Both the position numbers and the translations under genes were made by a program. This document shows, one piece after another, positions 39,240-48,537 of a stretch of 48,537 nucleotides of DNA. Source of the stretch: Poteriospumella lacustris (Eukaryota; Sar; Chrysophyceae; Chromulinales; Dinobryaceae); NCBI GenBank assembly GCA_008000375.1, contig SMOI01000031.1, forward strand, positions 42,951 to 91,487. Reading direction: 5' to 3'. The notes beneath the pieces were generated by a model. That model was given only the letters and a program-made list of their open reading frames with translations. It was not told the origin of the DNA and ran no database searches. How positions within the stretch are numbered: the first letter of the stretch is position 1; every line of letters starts with the position of its first letter.

Positions 39240-41408
39240 AGGTGTCTGCCGCCCGCCCGCCGCCGATGCCGCCGATGCTGCCCTCACGACGTCGCCGTGT
39301 CCGTTCCGTCTTCGACCGGGCCGACGTCAGGCGCCAGAGCCGTGGCCCCAGCCGCCCATTGCGTCCTTGTCCAGTGTCGCCGTCCATTGTCCATTATCCT
39401 GTTTCTGTGTCCGTTCTGTGTCCGCGCGAGGGCTGCGCCGCATTTGTTTCCGTTCGCTGTGTATTCCTAACTCCTCGCCGCGTCGCGGCTGTAAGCGGGC
39501 CGCGCACCGCGCCGCTGCCTAACGATGAACCGTGTGTCCAGCCCAGAGAGTTGAAACGTCGTGACCATTTAGAGAAGCAATTTAACGTCATATGCGAGGG
39601 CGGCCGCGACGCTGCGCGACGGCCCCCTCCCGAGCGAACAACGACAACGACAACGACAAATACACAGCGATGGAGGCAACAACAATAACAACTACTGCAA
39701 TAACAACGTCAACGACAGGCACAGCACGCGGGGGCGGCGGCGTGCGCGGCAAACGAACAAACGAGCGAACCGACCGGCAGCGGCAGCCGTCGGCCCACGC
39801 AAAACAAAAAGCTGAAAACCAAAACGGCCAAGGCGCAGAGGTCGCCGAGCCGACCGTCGCTGCCCGTCGCAGCGCAGTCGCCGCTGTCGCCGCTGTCGCC
39901 GTGCGGGGACACGCGAAGTAACTGAACGGACCGACGGAGGGTGCGGTAGGCGAAGAGCAGGAGGGACGAGGGGGCGGCGAGTGGTCGCGGGACGAAGTGA
40001 CTGAGGGACGAGCGGCGGGGCGTACGGCGTACGGGAGGGCGTAAGGAACGGACACCGGCAGGGCGCGCGGTGGGGCCGGGGGCGGGAGGGAGGATCGAGA
40101 GGCGGCAGAAGACGCAGATGACGAAACGGTCCGACGGCGAGCCAGGCGGCGCTCCACCGACGCCAGCGACGCCAGCGACGCCAGAGACGCCGGTACTGCG
40201 GACGAGCGGGCGGCATATGCGGAGCCATAGACACAGGCGGCCTCGGGGCGACGCGGTCTACGTTGTCTCCGGCGACGGCGTCGCGCCTCGGGGCAGCGTC
40301 CGTCGTGATGAGCGACGGTGCCACCGATGCGCCACGCGTCGCCTTCGCATACGCCAGCGATCCGCTGCGCGGGCCTGTGGCGCGCGGAGCCGTCGGACCG
40401 AGCCACAGAAACAGTTCTCCGAGTCGGTGGCAGTCGACAACGAGCGGAGCCTGCGCACGCAGGGGGCACGAGACGCTGCGGAGAAGAAGATAGACAGAGA
40501 TAGTCAGCGTCGCAGAGATAGGCGGAGGGGCGAGGGCGGCGGGAGAGACGACTGCGCTGCGAGACCCGCGGGCGGAAGCCGAGGCCAGCGACAGAGCAGA
40601 GCGCCTATGTTTCCGGGCCGCACAACACACGCAACACGAGACGCCGACAGCGACAGCGACAGCAGCAAGATTTGTTCGCGTTTTAACAGGCAGCAATACC
40701 ACGACACAGCGGGGGAGACACACACACAGGCAGACACAGGCAGACACAGGCAGACACAGGCAGACACAGGCAGATGCAATGGAGAAACAACGACACCACC
40801 ACGCGCACACGAGACACGGAGGGTCCGGCGGCGCCAGACAAGAAACAAATGGCAAAGAGAGCGGCGAGGTACAGCGACGAGGCGATAACGAACGAGCCCC
40901 GGACGCTCAGCGGACGCTGCGCCGGGGAGAGAGATGCGAGAGAGTTGAGAGGGAGAGAGGGGCAGGGCAGGGGCAGGGGAAATGTGTAACGAGTCGTAGG
41001 GGTCACTGGTGTAAGCAGGTGCGCCAATAATAAAAACAGGGAGAAGAGCGTCCAACGGATACGTGACGCGACTACCGAACGAATCGAACCGATCTAGGTG
41101 CAGAGAGAGGCAGCAGAGACAGGGGGAAGGGAGACAGCGACAGGGAGACAGGGAGGGCGCTGGTGCAGACGATAAGAACACACGGCAGCACCCACATTGG
41201 TGGTAGAGACACTGCGACAGAGGAGGGTTAATGGGGCGAGGCAGCGACTCCCCGCCGCAACGGACGCACACCGCGGCGTCTCGAGTGGCGGGGAGGGGCT
41301 CCGCGAAGGGGTTCACGGGGGTAAATAAGGGAAACTTGCTTGGGGATTTGGGGGCATACTAGAACAGGGGAGAGCCCTGCAGCAGCGCAGGGGTCGGCCG
41401 CGGCCCGA
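39240..41408. other. 2.2-kb strand-asymmetric non-coding region
   Basis: No convincing gene. From about 39590 to 41330 the + strand is strongly purine-rich (GA, GGCAG and CGACA repeats), so the opposite strand, which would be the 3' flank of the RRM gene, is pyrimidine-rich. Open frames here translate to low-complexity Arg, Ser, Val and Cys runs and look spurious. Probably a long 3' UTR plus intergenic DNA. Confidence 0.6.
40721..40775. repeat. GACACAGGCA tandem repeat
   Basis: About four to five consecutive units of the decamer GACACAGGCA, preceded by a CA run. Confidence 0.85.
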
Positions 41409-43246
41409 TCAATGCATCGCTGGCGCGTAGCCGTGCGGCGAGGGCATTTGCATGTGATGCTGCGGGTGGTGCGGGTGGTGCTGGAACGGATACTGATGGT
41501 GGCTCGGCGGCTGCGGCGCGTGATGGTGCGCCGCCGGCTGCGGCTGGAACGCGAAGACAGGCGCCATCACGGGCTGGGCGCCGGGCGGCGACGAGCCGGA
41601 GGACTGCACCATCATCATCGTCGGCTGCGGGTTCGCGTTGGCGTACACCATCGGCGGGTAGGGCGACACCATCATGTGCGTGCTGCCCACCGCCGCGCCG
41701 CTCGAACTGGGCATCATCGGCATCGACACCGGCATCGGAGGAAAGAACCCCGCGGCGGGGAACGGTGGGGGAGCGAACTGCGCAGCGAGCGGTCGGCCGC
41801 TGACCGGGTGCGGCGGAGAGGGCGGTCCGAACGGCTGCGCCGCGGCTTGTTGCGAGGGCGAGCGGGGCGACTGGCCGGCGACCATCACGAGCGGAATGCC
41901 GCGCATCTCCGGCGGCGACGTGGACAGAAACTGCTGCCCAACGACTGCGTGTGTCATGAGCGGCGGGATGCTGCTGTGTACGACCGGCTGCGCGTGGGAA
42001 CGAAGGGCCGGTTGGGCGTGATGCAGCGCTTGGTGGCCGTGATGCTGCTGGTGATGCTGCTGGTGCTGGTGATGCTGCTGGTGCCGGTGGGCCTGGTGAC
42101 CTTGACCGTGGCCGGGACCGTGGCCGGGACCGTGTGTATTGAAGTGAGGGTGCGCAAACGCATGCACGGCGTAGTGGTGACCGCTGCCCGACGAGTGGGT
42201 GGACATGGACGACGTGGTGGAGGTCGACGGGGTCGACGAGGCCTCCGGCGACGACGACGGCGTCACAACTGTCGCCGCGGTGGGGATCAGCGAGGGCGGC
42301 CCGTGAAGCTGCAGCGGCGCTTGTGCGAGCGTGTAGGTCACAGGAGGAACACTGGTGCTGGCGCCGGCTTGCTGCATCATCGCCAACATCGTGCGGTGCT
42401 TCTCGGCGACGGCGACGGCGGACGGCACGGCGGGGTACACCCACGAGTCCTTGTTGCCCGCCACGACTTGCTTGCCGCTGGAGGACGCGTGGTTCTGGTA
42501 CAGGACGTGTCGATCCTTGGCGGAGGTCTGGCCGGCCGGGTGCTGACCGCTCTTGTGGGGCGTATTCGTGATCTTGCCGTCGTAGCGCACGCCCTCGATG
42601 TTGTTGTTGTGCACCGCCTGCAGGCTCTGCAGCAGGTGGCCGGCCGCCTGCGCGTTTCCCATCAGAAAGAAAGCGTATCCATGTTGCTTGTGGACTTGAT
42701 TGCTGTTGGGCAGAAGCTCTTGCATGGAGTGCTTGACCACGACGTCGATCAGGCCGCCGAAGGGCTCGAAGACCTTGCGGAGGTACTCTTCGTTGACCAC
42801 GGGCGTATTCTGCGACGAAAACAGGCGGAGAGAACATTAGATGCGCAGGGGCAGGTGCGATGCTAGGTCGAAAAGGCTTACCGAGTGCGTCAGGAAGCTC
42901 AAGTGAATCGAGACGCCCTCGGTCGAACTCTGGTGCTCGTCCGCCATTCTGGTGCAGTAGGTCACCCTGTGTCGTGGAGTGGATAAGACGAGGAAAGGTG
43001 AAGATAGACATCAACGGCACTGACTTACCGAAGCTTTCGTCCCATGAACATTTTGGTGTTGAGGTCCTCGATGGCTGGATCCGCTTTGTCCGCAGGCAAC
43101 GTGACAAAGCCATAGTGCAGGGTGGTTCCCTTTCGTTGGGAGTACCTTACAGCTGCAGATTCGAGAGGGCCATAAGCCTCAAACAGGTTGCGAAGATCCT
43201 CGCTGGTACAGAAATAGGACAGATCGCCGACGTACAAGTGTTCCAT
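41409..43246 (-). CDS. RNA-binding protein with two RRM domains
   Basis: Three exons: 43246-43029, 42966-42882, 42809-41409 (introns of 62 and 72 bases, GTAAGT and GTAAGC donors, phases consistent). 567 residues. RRM1 (1-75): RNP2 HLYVGDLS and an RNP1-like HYGFVTLPA. RRM2 (about 75-190) spans exons 2 and 3: VSIHLSFLTHS, LRKVFEPFGGLIDVVV, GYAFFLMGNAQAAGHLLQSL. The tail of over 350 residues is rich in Pro, His, Gln, Ser and Met, with long HQQH runs, as in RNA-granule proteins. RRM order and Q/H tail recall TIA-1/PUB1-type regulators, but the orthologue is not certain. Its 3' flank is unusually pyrimidine-rich. Confidence 0.85.
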
Positions 43247-43879
43247 GGCCGTTGTTGAGTTTGGTGGGAACAGTTATTTAGATTGTGAACTGACGATCGC
43301 TTTTCGGCCAGTTATAAGTACGATCGGAATTGAATTGGTTGTAGTGGTGACGTACGTGAGCAGCCAAAGAATAATCTTTGCTGGTGCGGTGACCTACGAA
43401 CGTCGAAAGGGTCAACATCGAAGGGCGAGCCGTCGAGCCCGAACGCACACGTCGCTGCAGTGACGTACACGTCCCTGTTGCACCTCGATGACGCGCACCC
43501 GCCGTCCGCGACACGGCTTCTGCCAACAGTGACCCTAGCGACCGCGTCCGTCGGACACAGAGTAACCAGTACGGTATCCTCATACTGAAAGTCGTGTATA
43601 CTCTTTACTACTGCAACAGTTTTGTACGCACAACCTAAGTGCTCAAAAACGTAACGGCTCGCTCGACGGTCCTGCTGATCACTCGGACAGTCCAAAGCAA
43701 AGTCAAGAGTCAAGTCAAGTCAGCAGGCTTATGGTTTATTTTATCGTGACAACTACAGATGCAACTGTCTGGCATCGATACGGGACCGAAGCCAGAGATT
43801 GAACTGAAGTGCATCGCATCATCAAGCAAAGCATAAAGCGAACATTAATAATAGCTTGGGGCCGTTGTCGCAGTCGAGA
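43247..43879. other. divergent intergenic region, RRM / coiled-coil-LRR gene
   Basis: About 630 bases of intermediate GC between divergent starts. Short open frames have no recognisable domains. Probably promoters for both genes. Confidence 0.5.
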
Positions 43880-46381
43880 ATGGCAGCGACATGCAACAAT
43901 GAAACGATACGATTCGACCAAAAGCAAACGATCGCCGCCTTTGAACGACAAGTACAGAACTTACAGCAGCTTCTCAGTTTACAAACAAATGAAACAGAGC
44001 ACTGCCAAGAGCATATACTGATTCTGAACCGCGAAATCGACGCCCTTCGCAAGATCGTCGAAGAAAAGCAAAAGTCCATTCACGACCTGCAGAAACAACT
44101 CAGACAAAAGAAGGAGTTCGCCACCGATCTGGAAAAGAAATATGACGAGAGCAAAATCGATCGATTGGCCTTCTTCGAGCTGGAAGAACGGAACTTGCAG
44201 CTGTTGGGCGGGCTGAAGGAGCAGCAGGCGGAGATCGAGCGGCTGCAGGTGGAGAACCGCTATTTGCAAGAGCATCGGGAAGACAGACTGCTCTTGGAGG
44301 AATTGAAGGCCAAGAAAGCACTGGAACTAGAGATATCCTTTCCGTATGAGCGGACGCAACTGCAGGTGCGGCTGGACCAAGCGCACGAGGTGAACAACCA
44401 GCAGGCCATCCGCCTCCAGCTGCTCGAGTCGCAGGTCCAGGCCTTGACGCAGGACCTGCAGTCGCATCAAGAGCACATGAAGGACATGCTCCTCCGCAGC
44501 AAGCAGTCGGAGTACAAGATGCTGATGGAGCTCGACGCGAAGGACGTGGAGAACCACGCGCTGGACGTGCAGCACCACCAGATGAAGACGCTGCAGCAGA
44601 GTCTGGCCGCGCAGACCGGCGAGCTCACCGCGCAGCTGAACAACTCCATCCAGCAGACCGAGACGCTGCAGACGCTGTTCTCGTCGACGATCCACACGCT
44701 GGAGAACGACGTGCATCAGCTGCACACGAAGGAGAAGCTGCTGCGGCGCGAGAACCAGCTGCTGCAGTACGAGGGGCAGGTGCAGCAGGGCATGATCGCG
44801 CGTGCGTCCACCGCGCTCCTGGAGTCAGGCGCTCTTCCCCGCAAGAAGGACAAGAAGAACCCGCTGAGTCTCACGGCCACCCTGCCGCTCGTCGCGACGA
44901 CGGCCGCCTCGACCGCGTCGAAGGAGCGGCCGCTGTCCGCGATGCCGCAGGGCCCGAAGGCGAAGCCGTCGGACACGTCGCAGCGAGCGTCCTCGTCGCA
45001 GAAGTCGAAATCCAAGCGCAATCCGCTTCAGAAGTTTGCGGAGCCGTCGTCCAGCAGCCGCAGTGGCTCGGCGGCCGGTGCGCCGGGGTCGTCGCCGGAC
45101 CAAAGTCGCAGTCGCCTGCACACGGCGGTGCCAACGTACCAGCTGCCGGCAGTGAGCCAGTCGCCCCTCGCCGATCGCAACTCGACGCCCTTGACGGTGA
45201 TCGACCCCGTGCTGAGTGCGTTTTCGCCCGCGGCGACGGGGCAGTTGCGCGCGTCGACCGCCGAGTCGGTCGAGTCCGCCGCCGCGGGCGACAGCGCCTT
45301 CATCGCCGCGCTGCGGCAAAGCGCTCTGTCGCCAACGTCCTCGTCGTCGCAGCGCCTCCCGCAGCACGACATCGCCGCCATGGACCTGAAGAACACGATG
45401 CTGCACCGCTTCATGCAGCTCGTTTGCCGCTGCTACGAAGCCGTCGCGGCCGTCGAGAAGCTCCTCGGCGACCAGCGCTCCTCGACGCTGCGGAAGAGCG
45501 GCGGTTACGCGGACGGCATGCAGTTGTCGATGTTCTCGAACGATTCCGAGGACCGCGTCGGCGCCGTCGCGAGGACGTCGACGGGGTCGTTCTGGAACAC
45601 GCCCAGCGACGGCGCGAACCCGTTCGTGGCCCTGGGCGTCGTGGAGGTGCTCAACCTCAACAACTGCTCGCTCGTCGACGCCGACCTGAACGCCGTCATC
45701 GACTGGCTGCGCACGATTCCCCCAGCCTCACTGCTCGCCCATCTACAGTCGATCTCGCTGCAGCACAACGCGCTGAGTGGCGACGCCCTCGTGAAGCTGT
45801 TCACGTGGGCGTCGTCGCTGTCGATGGACGACTGGCGCCACGTCACCAGCCGCGGCGTGCCCCTCGAAATCGACCTGAAGCACAACAGCATCGCCTACGA
45901 GGCCATTGCCGAGGCGGTGAAGCACATGCGGCGGCTGGGCAACCCGGACTTCGCGCACATCGCGCTGCTGGAGGCGGAGAAGGAGCGCAAGATCCTCTTC
46001 CACGTGCGGAGCCGGACACACAAGAGCGGCTCCTGCGTGGCGATGGTCATGGACGTGAACAAGCAACGAGGCGACCATCGCCATCGACTGCTCCGTAATT
46101 CGCTGGCGGCGACGCAGCAGCAGAAGGAGCAGCAGTTGGAGGCGCAGTTCCAAGCGGCGCAGCTGTCGTTTCGCGACCCGCTGGTCAGCAAGATCCAAAC
46201 CTTCACGACCGAGTCGATCTACCCCATCTTACAGACAGCAGGCCTAATAGCCAGCTCACAAGCCGCTTCCTTTAGCCCCCTGAGAGCAGCATCGCTGTCG
46301 CTGGACGAGGACGACGTGGAGCAGAAGGAGGCCGCGACGATCCCCCGCGACTTGATCATGAAGTACGACTTCGTCCGCTAG
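43880..46381 (+). CDS. coiled-coil protein with C-terminal LRR-like segment
   Basis: 833 residues from the ATG at 43880; the frame is open a few codons further upstream but lacks an earlier ATG. Residues about 15-320 are coiled coil (many Q/E/L heptads). Residues 320-510 are Ser/Ala/Pro-rich. Residues 525-720 carry repeat-like units of leucine-rich type (VEVLNLNNCSLVDADLNAVIDWL, LQSISLQHNALSGDALVKLF, LEIDLKHNSI). A second coiled coil and an acidic tail follow. Ribonuclease-inhibitor-style LRRs with coiled coils are frequent in ciliary and centrosomal proteins, but I cannot name the family. Confidence 0.85.
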   Translation: MAATCNNETIRFDQKQTIAAFERQVQNLQQLLSLQTNETEHCQEHILILNREIDALRKIVEEKQKSIHDLQKQLRQKKEFATDLEKKYDESKIDRLAFFELEERNLQLLGGLKEQQAEIERLQVENRYLQEHREDRLLLEELKAKKALELEISFPYERTQLQVRLDQAHEVNNQQAIRLQLLESQVQALTQDLQSHQEHMKDMLLRSKQSEYKMLMELDAKDVENHALDVQHHQMKTLQQSLAAQTGELTAQLNNSIQQTETLQTLFSSTIHTLENDVHQLHTKEKLLRRENQLLQYEGQVQQGMIARASTALLESGALPRKKDKKNPLSLTATLPLVATTAASTASKERPLSAMPQGPKAKPSDTSQRASSSQKSKSKRNPLQKFAEPSSSSRSGSAAGAPGSSPDQSRSRLHTAVPTYQLPAVSQSPLADRNSTPLTVIDPVLSAFSPAATGQLRASTAESVESAAAGDSAFIAALRQSALSPTSSSSQRLPQHDIAAMDLKNTMLHRFMQLVCRCYEAVAAVEKLLGDQRSSTLRKSGGYADGMQLSMFSNDSEDRVGAVARTSTGSFWNTPSDGANPFVALGVVEVLNLNNCSLVDADLNAVIDWLRTIPPASLLAHLQSISLQHNALSGDALVKLFTWASSLSMDDWRHVTSRGVPLEIDLKHNSIAYEAIAEAVKHMRRLGNPDFAHIALLEAEKERKILFHVRSRTHKSGSCVAMVMDVNKQRGDHRHRLLRNSLAATQQQKEQQLEAQFQAAQLSFRDPLVSKIQTFTTESIYPILQTAGLIASSQAASFSPLRAASLSLDEDDVEQKEAATIPRDLIMKYDFVR

Positions 46382-46656
46382 CGACCGGCTGTCTTCCCCT
46401 CCCTTCTTCTCCTTCTCCCTCTTCTTTCCTGTGCACAGCAGCACACATTGTACATATGTAGAACCGCAGCTTCCGTTTCGAGTTTATGACCGCCTCACCC
46501 TGCAGAGATGACGGTGTATTTCTGGTGTGTAAGTACCCTACAACACATTCACACTTAGACTAATAAGAAAACAAACGAGTTATCTGCACATGAAATCGAT
46601 AGGATGTCGAATACTCGAAGCACAGAGGTGTAAAAGTGATTTACGAAAAAGGTGCG
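46382..46656. other. 3' flank of coiled-coil-LRR gene
   Basis: CT-rich then AT-rich spacer up to the tRNA terminator; no gene seen. Confidence 0.5.
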
Positions 46657-46661
46657 AAAAA
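46657..46661 (-). terminator. Pol III T-run terminator
   Basis: A run of five T on the tRNA strand begins five bases after the tRNA discriminator base. Confidence 0.75.
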
Positions 46662-46665
46662 GAAG

Positions 46666-46757
46666 TCTCAGCTGCCGGAATCGAACCAGCGACCATATGA
46701 TAACTACGGTTTTGAAACGACTACAGTCATATGCTCTACCAACTGAGCTAAGCTGAG
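46666..46757 (-). tRNA. tRNA-Tyr (anticodon GTA) with a 19-base intron
   Basis: 92 bases, 73 after splicing. Acceptor stem CTCAGCT pairs with AGCTGAG, giving C1:G72, the eukaryotic tyrosine identity pair. D arm GCTC/GAGC with A-box TAGCTCAGTTGG. Anticodon stem TATGA/TCATA. Anticodon GTA is followed by G37. The intron is TCGTTTCAAAACCGTAGTT in the canonical position between 37 and 38. T arm GCTGG TTCGATT CCGGC carries the B-box. Discriminator A. No encoded CCA. Confidence 0.95.
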
Positions 46758-47258
46758 GCTGACGGTGAGGAAACTGCGTTCAATAGCAAGTATGGATATG
46801 TGGTGTCATCATCGACAGAGGAGAGTCCACCCACCAAGCTCTCGGCATCGAACGAAGACAAACGAATGCCAAATGTGGATGATCGATTGATTGCTCTCTT
46901 TCATAATGCCTGCGGATGAAAGGGAATTGATGGCCATATTCTTTGCTCATGTTGTCAAGGAAGCTCCCTCTCGTCAGTATCGCACGTTTGATTCTCCAAT
47001 AACGGAAAGCGCTGCTGAGGTTTCGTCAGGCGTAGTGGCTGACAACGAAGTTCTGTGAAGAATCATTTTTCCTTCGAAGTTTTCTGGTCCTACTAATTTG
47101 CGGCGACCGTTCGACTTCATTACTGCTGAAGAAGACCTTGACTATCGGACGAGTGCTTACCTGGAGAGGCATCAGTTCAGCCGCCCACAGAAGTCTACTG
47201 GCTGAGGACGTTGACATTGACCATGGAATTATCGTTTTAACAAATTTCAAGAAGTTTT
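46758..47258. other. spacer between tRNA-Tyr and CSN5
   Basis: About 500 bases of moderate GC. An open stretch reads past 47138 on the + strand but overlaps the CSN5 3' end and has no complete domain. No gene called. Confidence 0.5.
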
Positions 47259-48494
47259 TCAAAAATCGTCCGTGTCCATCGCTGTGGCTTCCGCGACCGC
47301 AGCGGCTCGTTTCTGAGCTCGTTTATTATGTGGCACCGACGATTGCTGAACCAACATTTGATGCAGCGCTTTGATGTCATCGACAGGGGATGCACCAGAG
47401 CTGGAGTCAGCGCAAAACACCGCCCGCTTGAGCATGAGATTGCAAACGGCGCACGAGTGAGGCTCCGTCACCTGCGACCGGGCAACTCCCGCGCACCCAG
47501 CAACTCCCTTTATCTCGGTCTTCGCCGACGAGCTCTCGACAGTGAGCTCTTCCTCGAACATTTCCCCTTCGACAGCAGCCGCCGACGATGCTCCAGGACC
47601 CTGTCGACGCCCGCCGCGACGAGACGCGACCCCTTCCATCGTCTGCGCAATTTGTCGCACTGCCTGCGACTGGTCGCTTGATTGATGCGACGACGACGAA
47701 ATAGCGGCAGATGTGAAAGCTTTCGGCCAGAGCAGCTGAGTGCGCATGATGCTCAGCGTGTCCTTCGCCAATGTAGACATGAAATACTCGATGTCCAACC
47801 GATAGTACCGATTCCAACACGCGCCCCACAGCGACACTCGGTCTCTTTCTTCGCGTACCAGGGAGCCATCGGGACACTCGTCTTTTGGCGCGGTATATTC
47901 AGGCGGATACACTCTGAAAGCCATCATCTCGGGACGGCCTTGCGAGATGGACAGCAACGGGTCGATGACGATGGCCAGCCAGTGGTTGCCGTGGCGGTCC
48001 TCCGCACGCTGCCACTGCAGCTGTGTTTGGACATCCGTGTTCGATAGGTAGCAGTGACTGGTGCCATCGAGATCGAATGGATGAGTGTGGTACCAGCCGC
48101 AAAACCGCTCGGGCCGCGTGTTCTCGATGGACTCGCCCATCTCGATCATGTAGTTGATGACGTTCTCGTCGTCCACGATCACTCGAGTCTCGAAGCCCTC
48201 GCAGGGCATTGGCAGAGCGTCAGTGATAACCATCGAAGTGGGATCTTCTGTGTCGGGACGACCCAGCAGCAAACCCATGACCTCCACAGGTTTACCGCTT
48301 TGCGAAATGCCCTTGTCCACGCCCGACTGGCCGTGCGTCAGCATTTTAATGCAGGCAGACGGGCTGACTTTGACCTTCTTGAAATGCTTCGCGTCCGTCA
48401 TCCATGGCTTTCGATTCCGTAATTCCTGCACTTTCTCCTCGGGAAACGAGTAGTAATGGTCCATGTTGGACTGGTCCGCTTTGAGATGGCTCAT
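47259..48494 (-). CDS. CSN5: COP9 signalosome subunit 5, metalloprotease
   Basis: Catalytic subunit that removes NEDD8 from cullins. 411 residues from the ATG at 48494. The frame stays open to the right edge (48512 and beyond), so an earlier exon or start outside the window is possible. KPWMTDAKHFKKVKVSP is the family N-terminal signature. JAMM/MPN+ residues: E71 (VEVMGLLLG), H136 and H138 (WYHTHP), S151 and D154 (SNTD). WLAIVIDP, ISQGRP and FRVYPPEY follow as in CSN5. The spacing from the second His to Asp is 15 residues instead of the usual 10. The C-terminal 110 residues are variable, with two CxxC-like cysteines (CAVC) and a Lys/Arg/Ala tail ending MDTDDF. Confidence 0.92.
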   Translation of the reverse strand: MSHLKADQSNMDHYYSFPEEKVQELRNRKPWMTDAKHFKKVKVSPSACIKMLTHGQSGVDKGISQSGKPVEVMGLLLGRPDTEDPTSMVITDALPMPCEGFETRVIVDDENVINYMIEMGESIENTRPERFCGWYHTHPFDLDGTSHCYLSNTDVQTQLQWQRAEDRHGNHWLAIVIDPLLSISQGRPEMMAFRVYPPEYTAPKDECPDGSLVREERDRVSLWGACWNRYYRLDIEYFMSTLAKDTLSIMRTQLLWPKAFTSAAISSSSHQSSDQSQAVRQIAQTMEGVASRRGGRRQGPGASSAAAVEGEMFEEELTVESSSAKTEIKGVAGCAGVARSQVTEPHSCAVCNLMLKRAVFCADSSSGASPVDDIKALHQMLVQQSSVPHNKRAQKRAAAVAEATAMDTDDF

Positions 48495-48537
48495 GGTGCT
48501 GTCGATATCCACGTCGTCAGCTCTCGGCGATTGTCGT

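Noticed and set aside
39692-40855. 387-codon minus-strand open frame in the non-coding region
   Set aside because: Composed of Ser/Arg/Pro/Cys/Val runs from simple repeats, with no domain and no coding-like third-position bias comparable to the neighbours.
47036-47374. Open + strand stretch reminiscent of a tyrosine recombinase fragment (LLAEDVDIDHGIIVL, then KNRP)
   Set aside because: No catalytic R-H-R-Y set, short, and overlapping the CSN5 3' end; similarity judged too weak.

Overview
This is nuclear DNA from a GC-rich unicellular eukaryote. The reasons are short GT-AG introns (about 59-108 bases), a tRNA-Tyr gene split by an intron in the anticodon loop, and eukaryote-only proteins: the DNA polymerase delta catalytic subunit, RAD51D, SEL1L/Hrd3, a Nup188-type nucleoporin, C4-methylsterol oxidase and COP9 signalosome subunit 5. 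Genes are dense, mostly intron-poor, on both strands, with extreme GC at third codon positions and long Ala/Ser/Pro/His low-complexity insertions. That fits a protist; I cannot name the lineage from the sequence alone.

Layout. 1-391: a tail-to-tail inverted duplication of the POLD1 3' end; the window opens on the last codons of a second copy. 356-3768: POLD1 (-). 4447-7593: a long coiled-coil protein (+). 7589-9816: a roughly 330-bp direct repeat flanks a lower-GC insert carrying an HNH_2-type nuclease gene (-). 9724-10320: a small Cys-rich hypothetical (-), whose 3' end lies in the repeat. 10930-13236: a protein with a split TIR-like domain and a C-terminal SAM-like helical segment (+). 13392-14633: RAD51D (-). 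15034-15966: EVE-domain (THYN1-like) protein (+). 16405-21065: LamG plus Sel1-repeat SEL1L/Hrd3 homologue (+), with two apparent frameshifts. 21390-22517: cytosolic-type sulfotransferase (-). 22965-24509: a tail-to-tail palindrome of two PH-domain genes. 25067-27112: MFSD1-like transporter (-). 27603-37843: a very large Nup188-type nucleoporin (-), four exons, one apparent frameshift. 38427-39239: sterol C4-methyl oxidase (+). 39240-41408: a 2.2-kb strand-asymmetric non-coding stretch. 41409-43246: RRM protein (-). 43880-46381: coiled-coil/LRR-like protein (+). 46666-46757: tRNA-Tyr (-). 47259-48494: CSN5 (-).

The genes are housekeeping functions without an operon-like theme: DNA replication and repair (POLD1, RAD51D), ER membrane and ER-associated degradation (SEL1L, methylsterol oxidase), nuclear pore, protein de-neddylation, RNA binding and lysosomal transport. 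The accessory signals are three local segmental duplications in 24 kb (two palindromic and tail-to-tail, one direct and flanking a nuclease gene), a TIR plus SAM-like protein with a conserved candidate catalytic glutamate, a CSN5 with a longer metal-site loop, and a giant nucleoporin with His-rich loops. The three single-base frame breaks, each equivalent to one missing base in very GC-rich coding sequence, look more like assembly errors than three dead genes.
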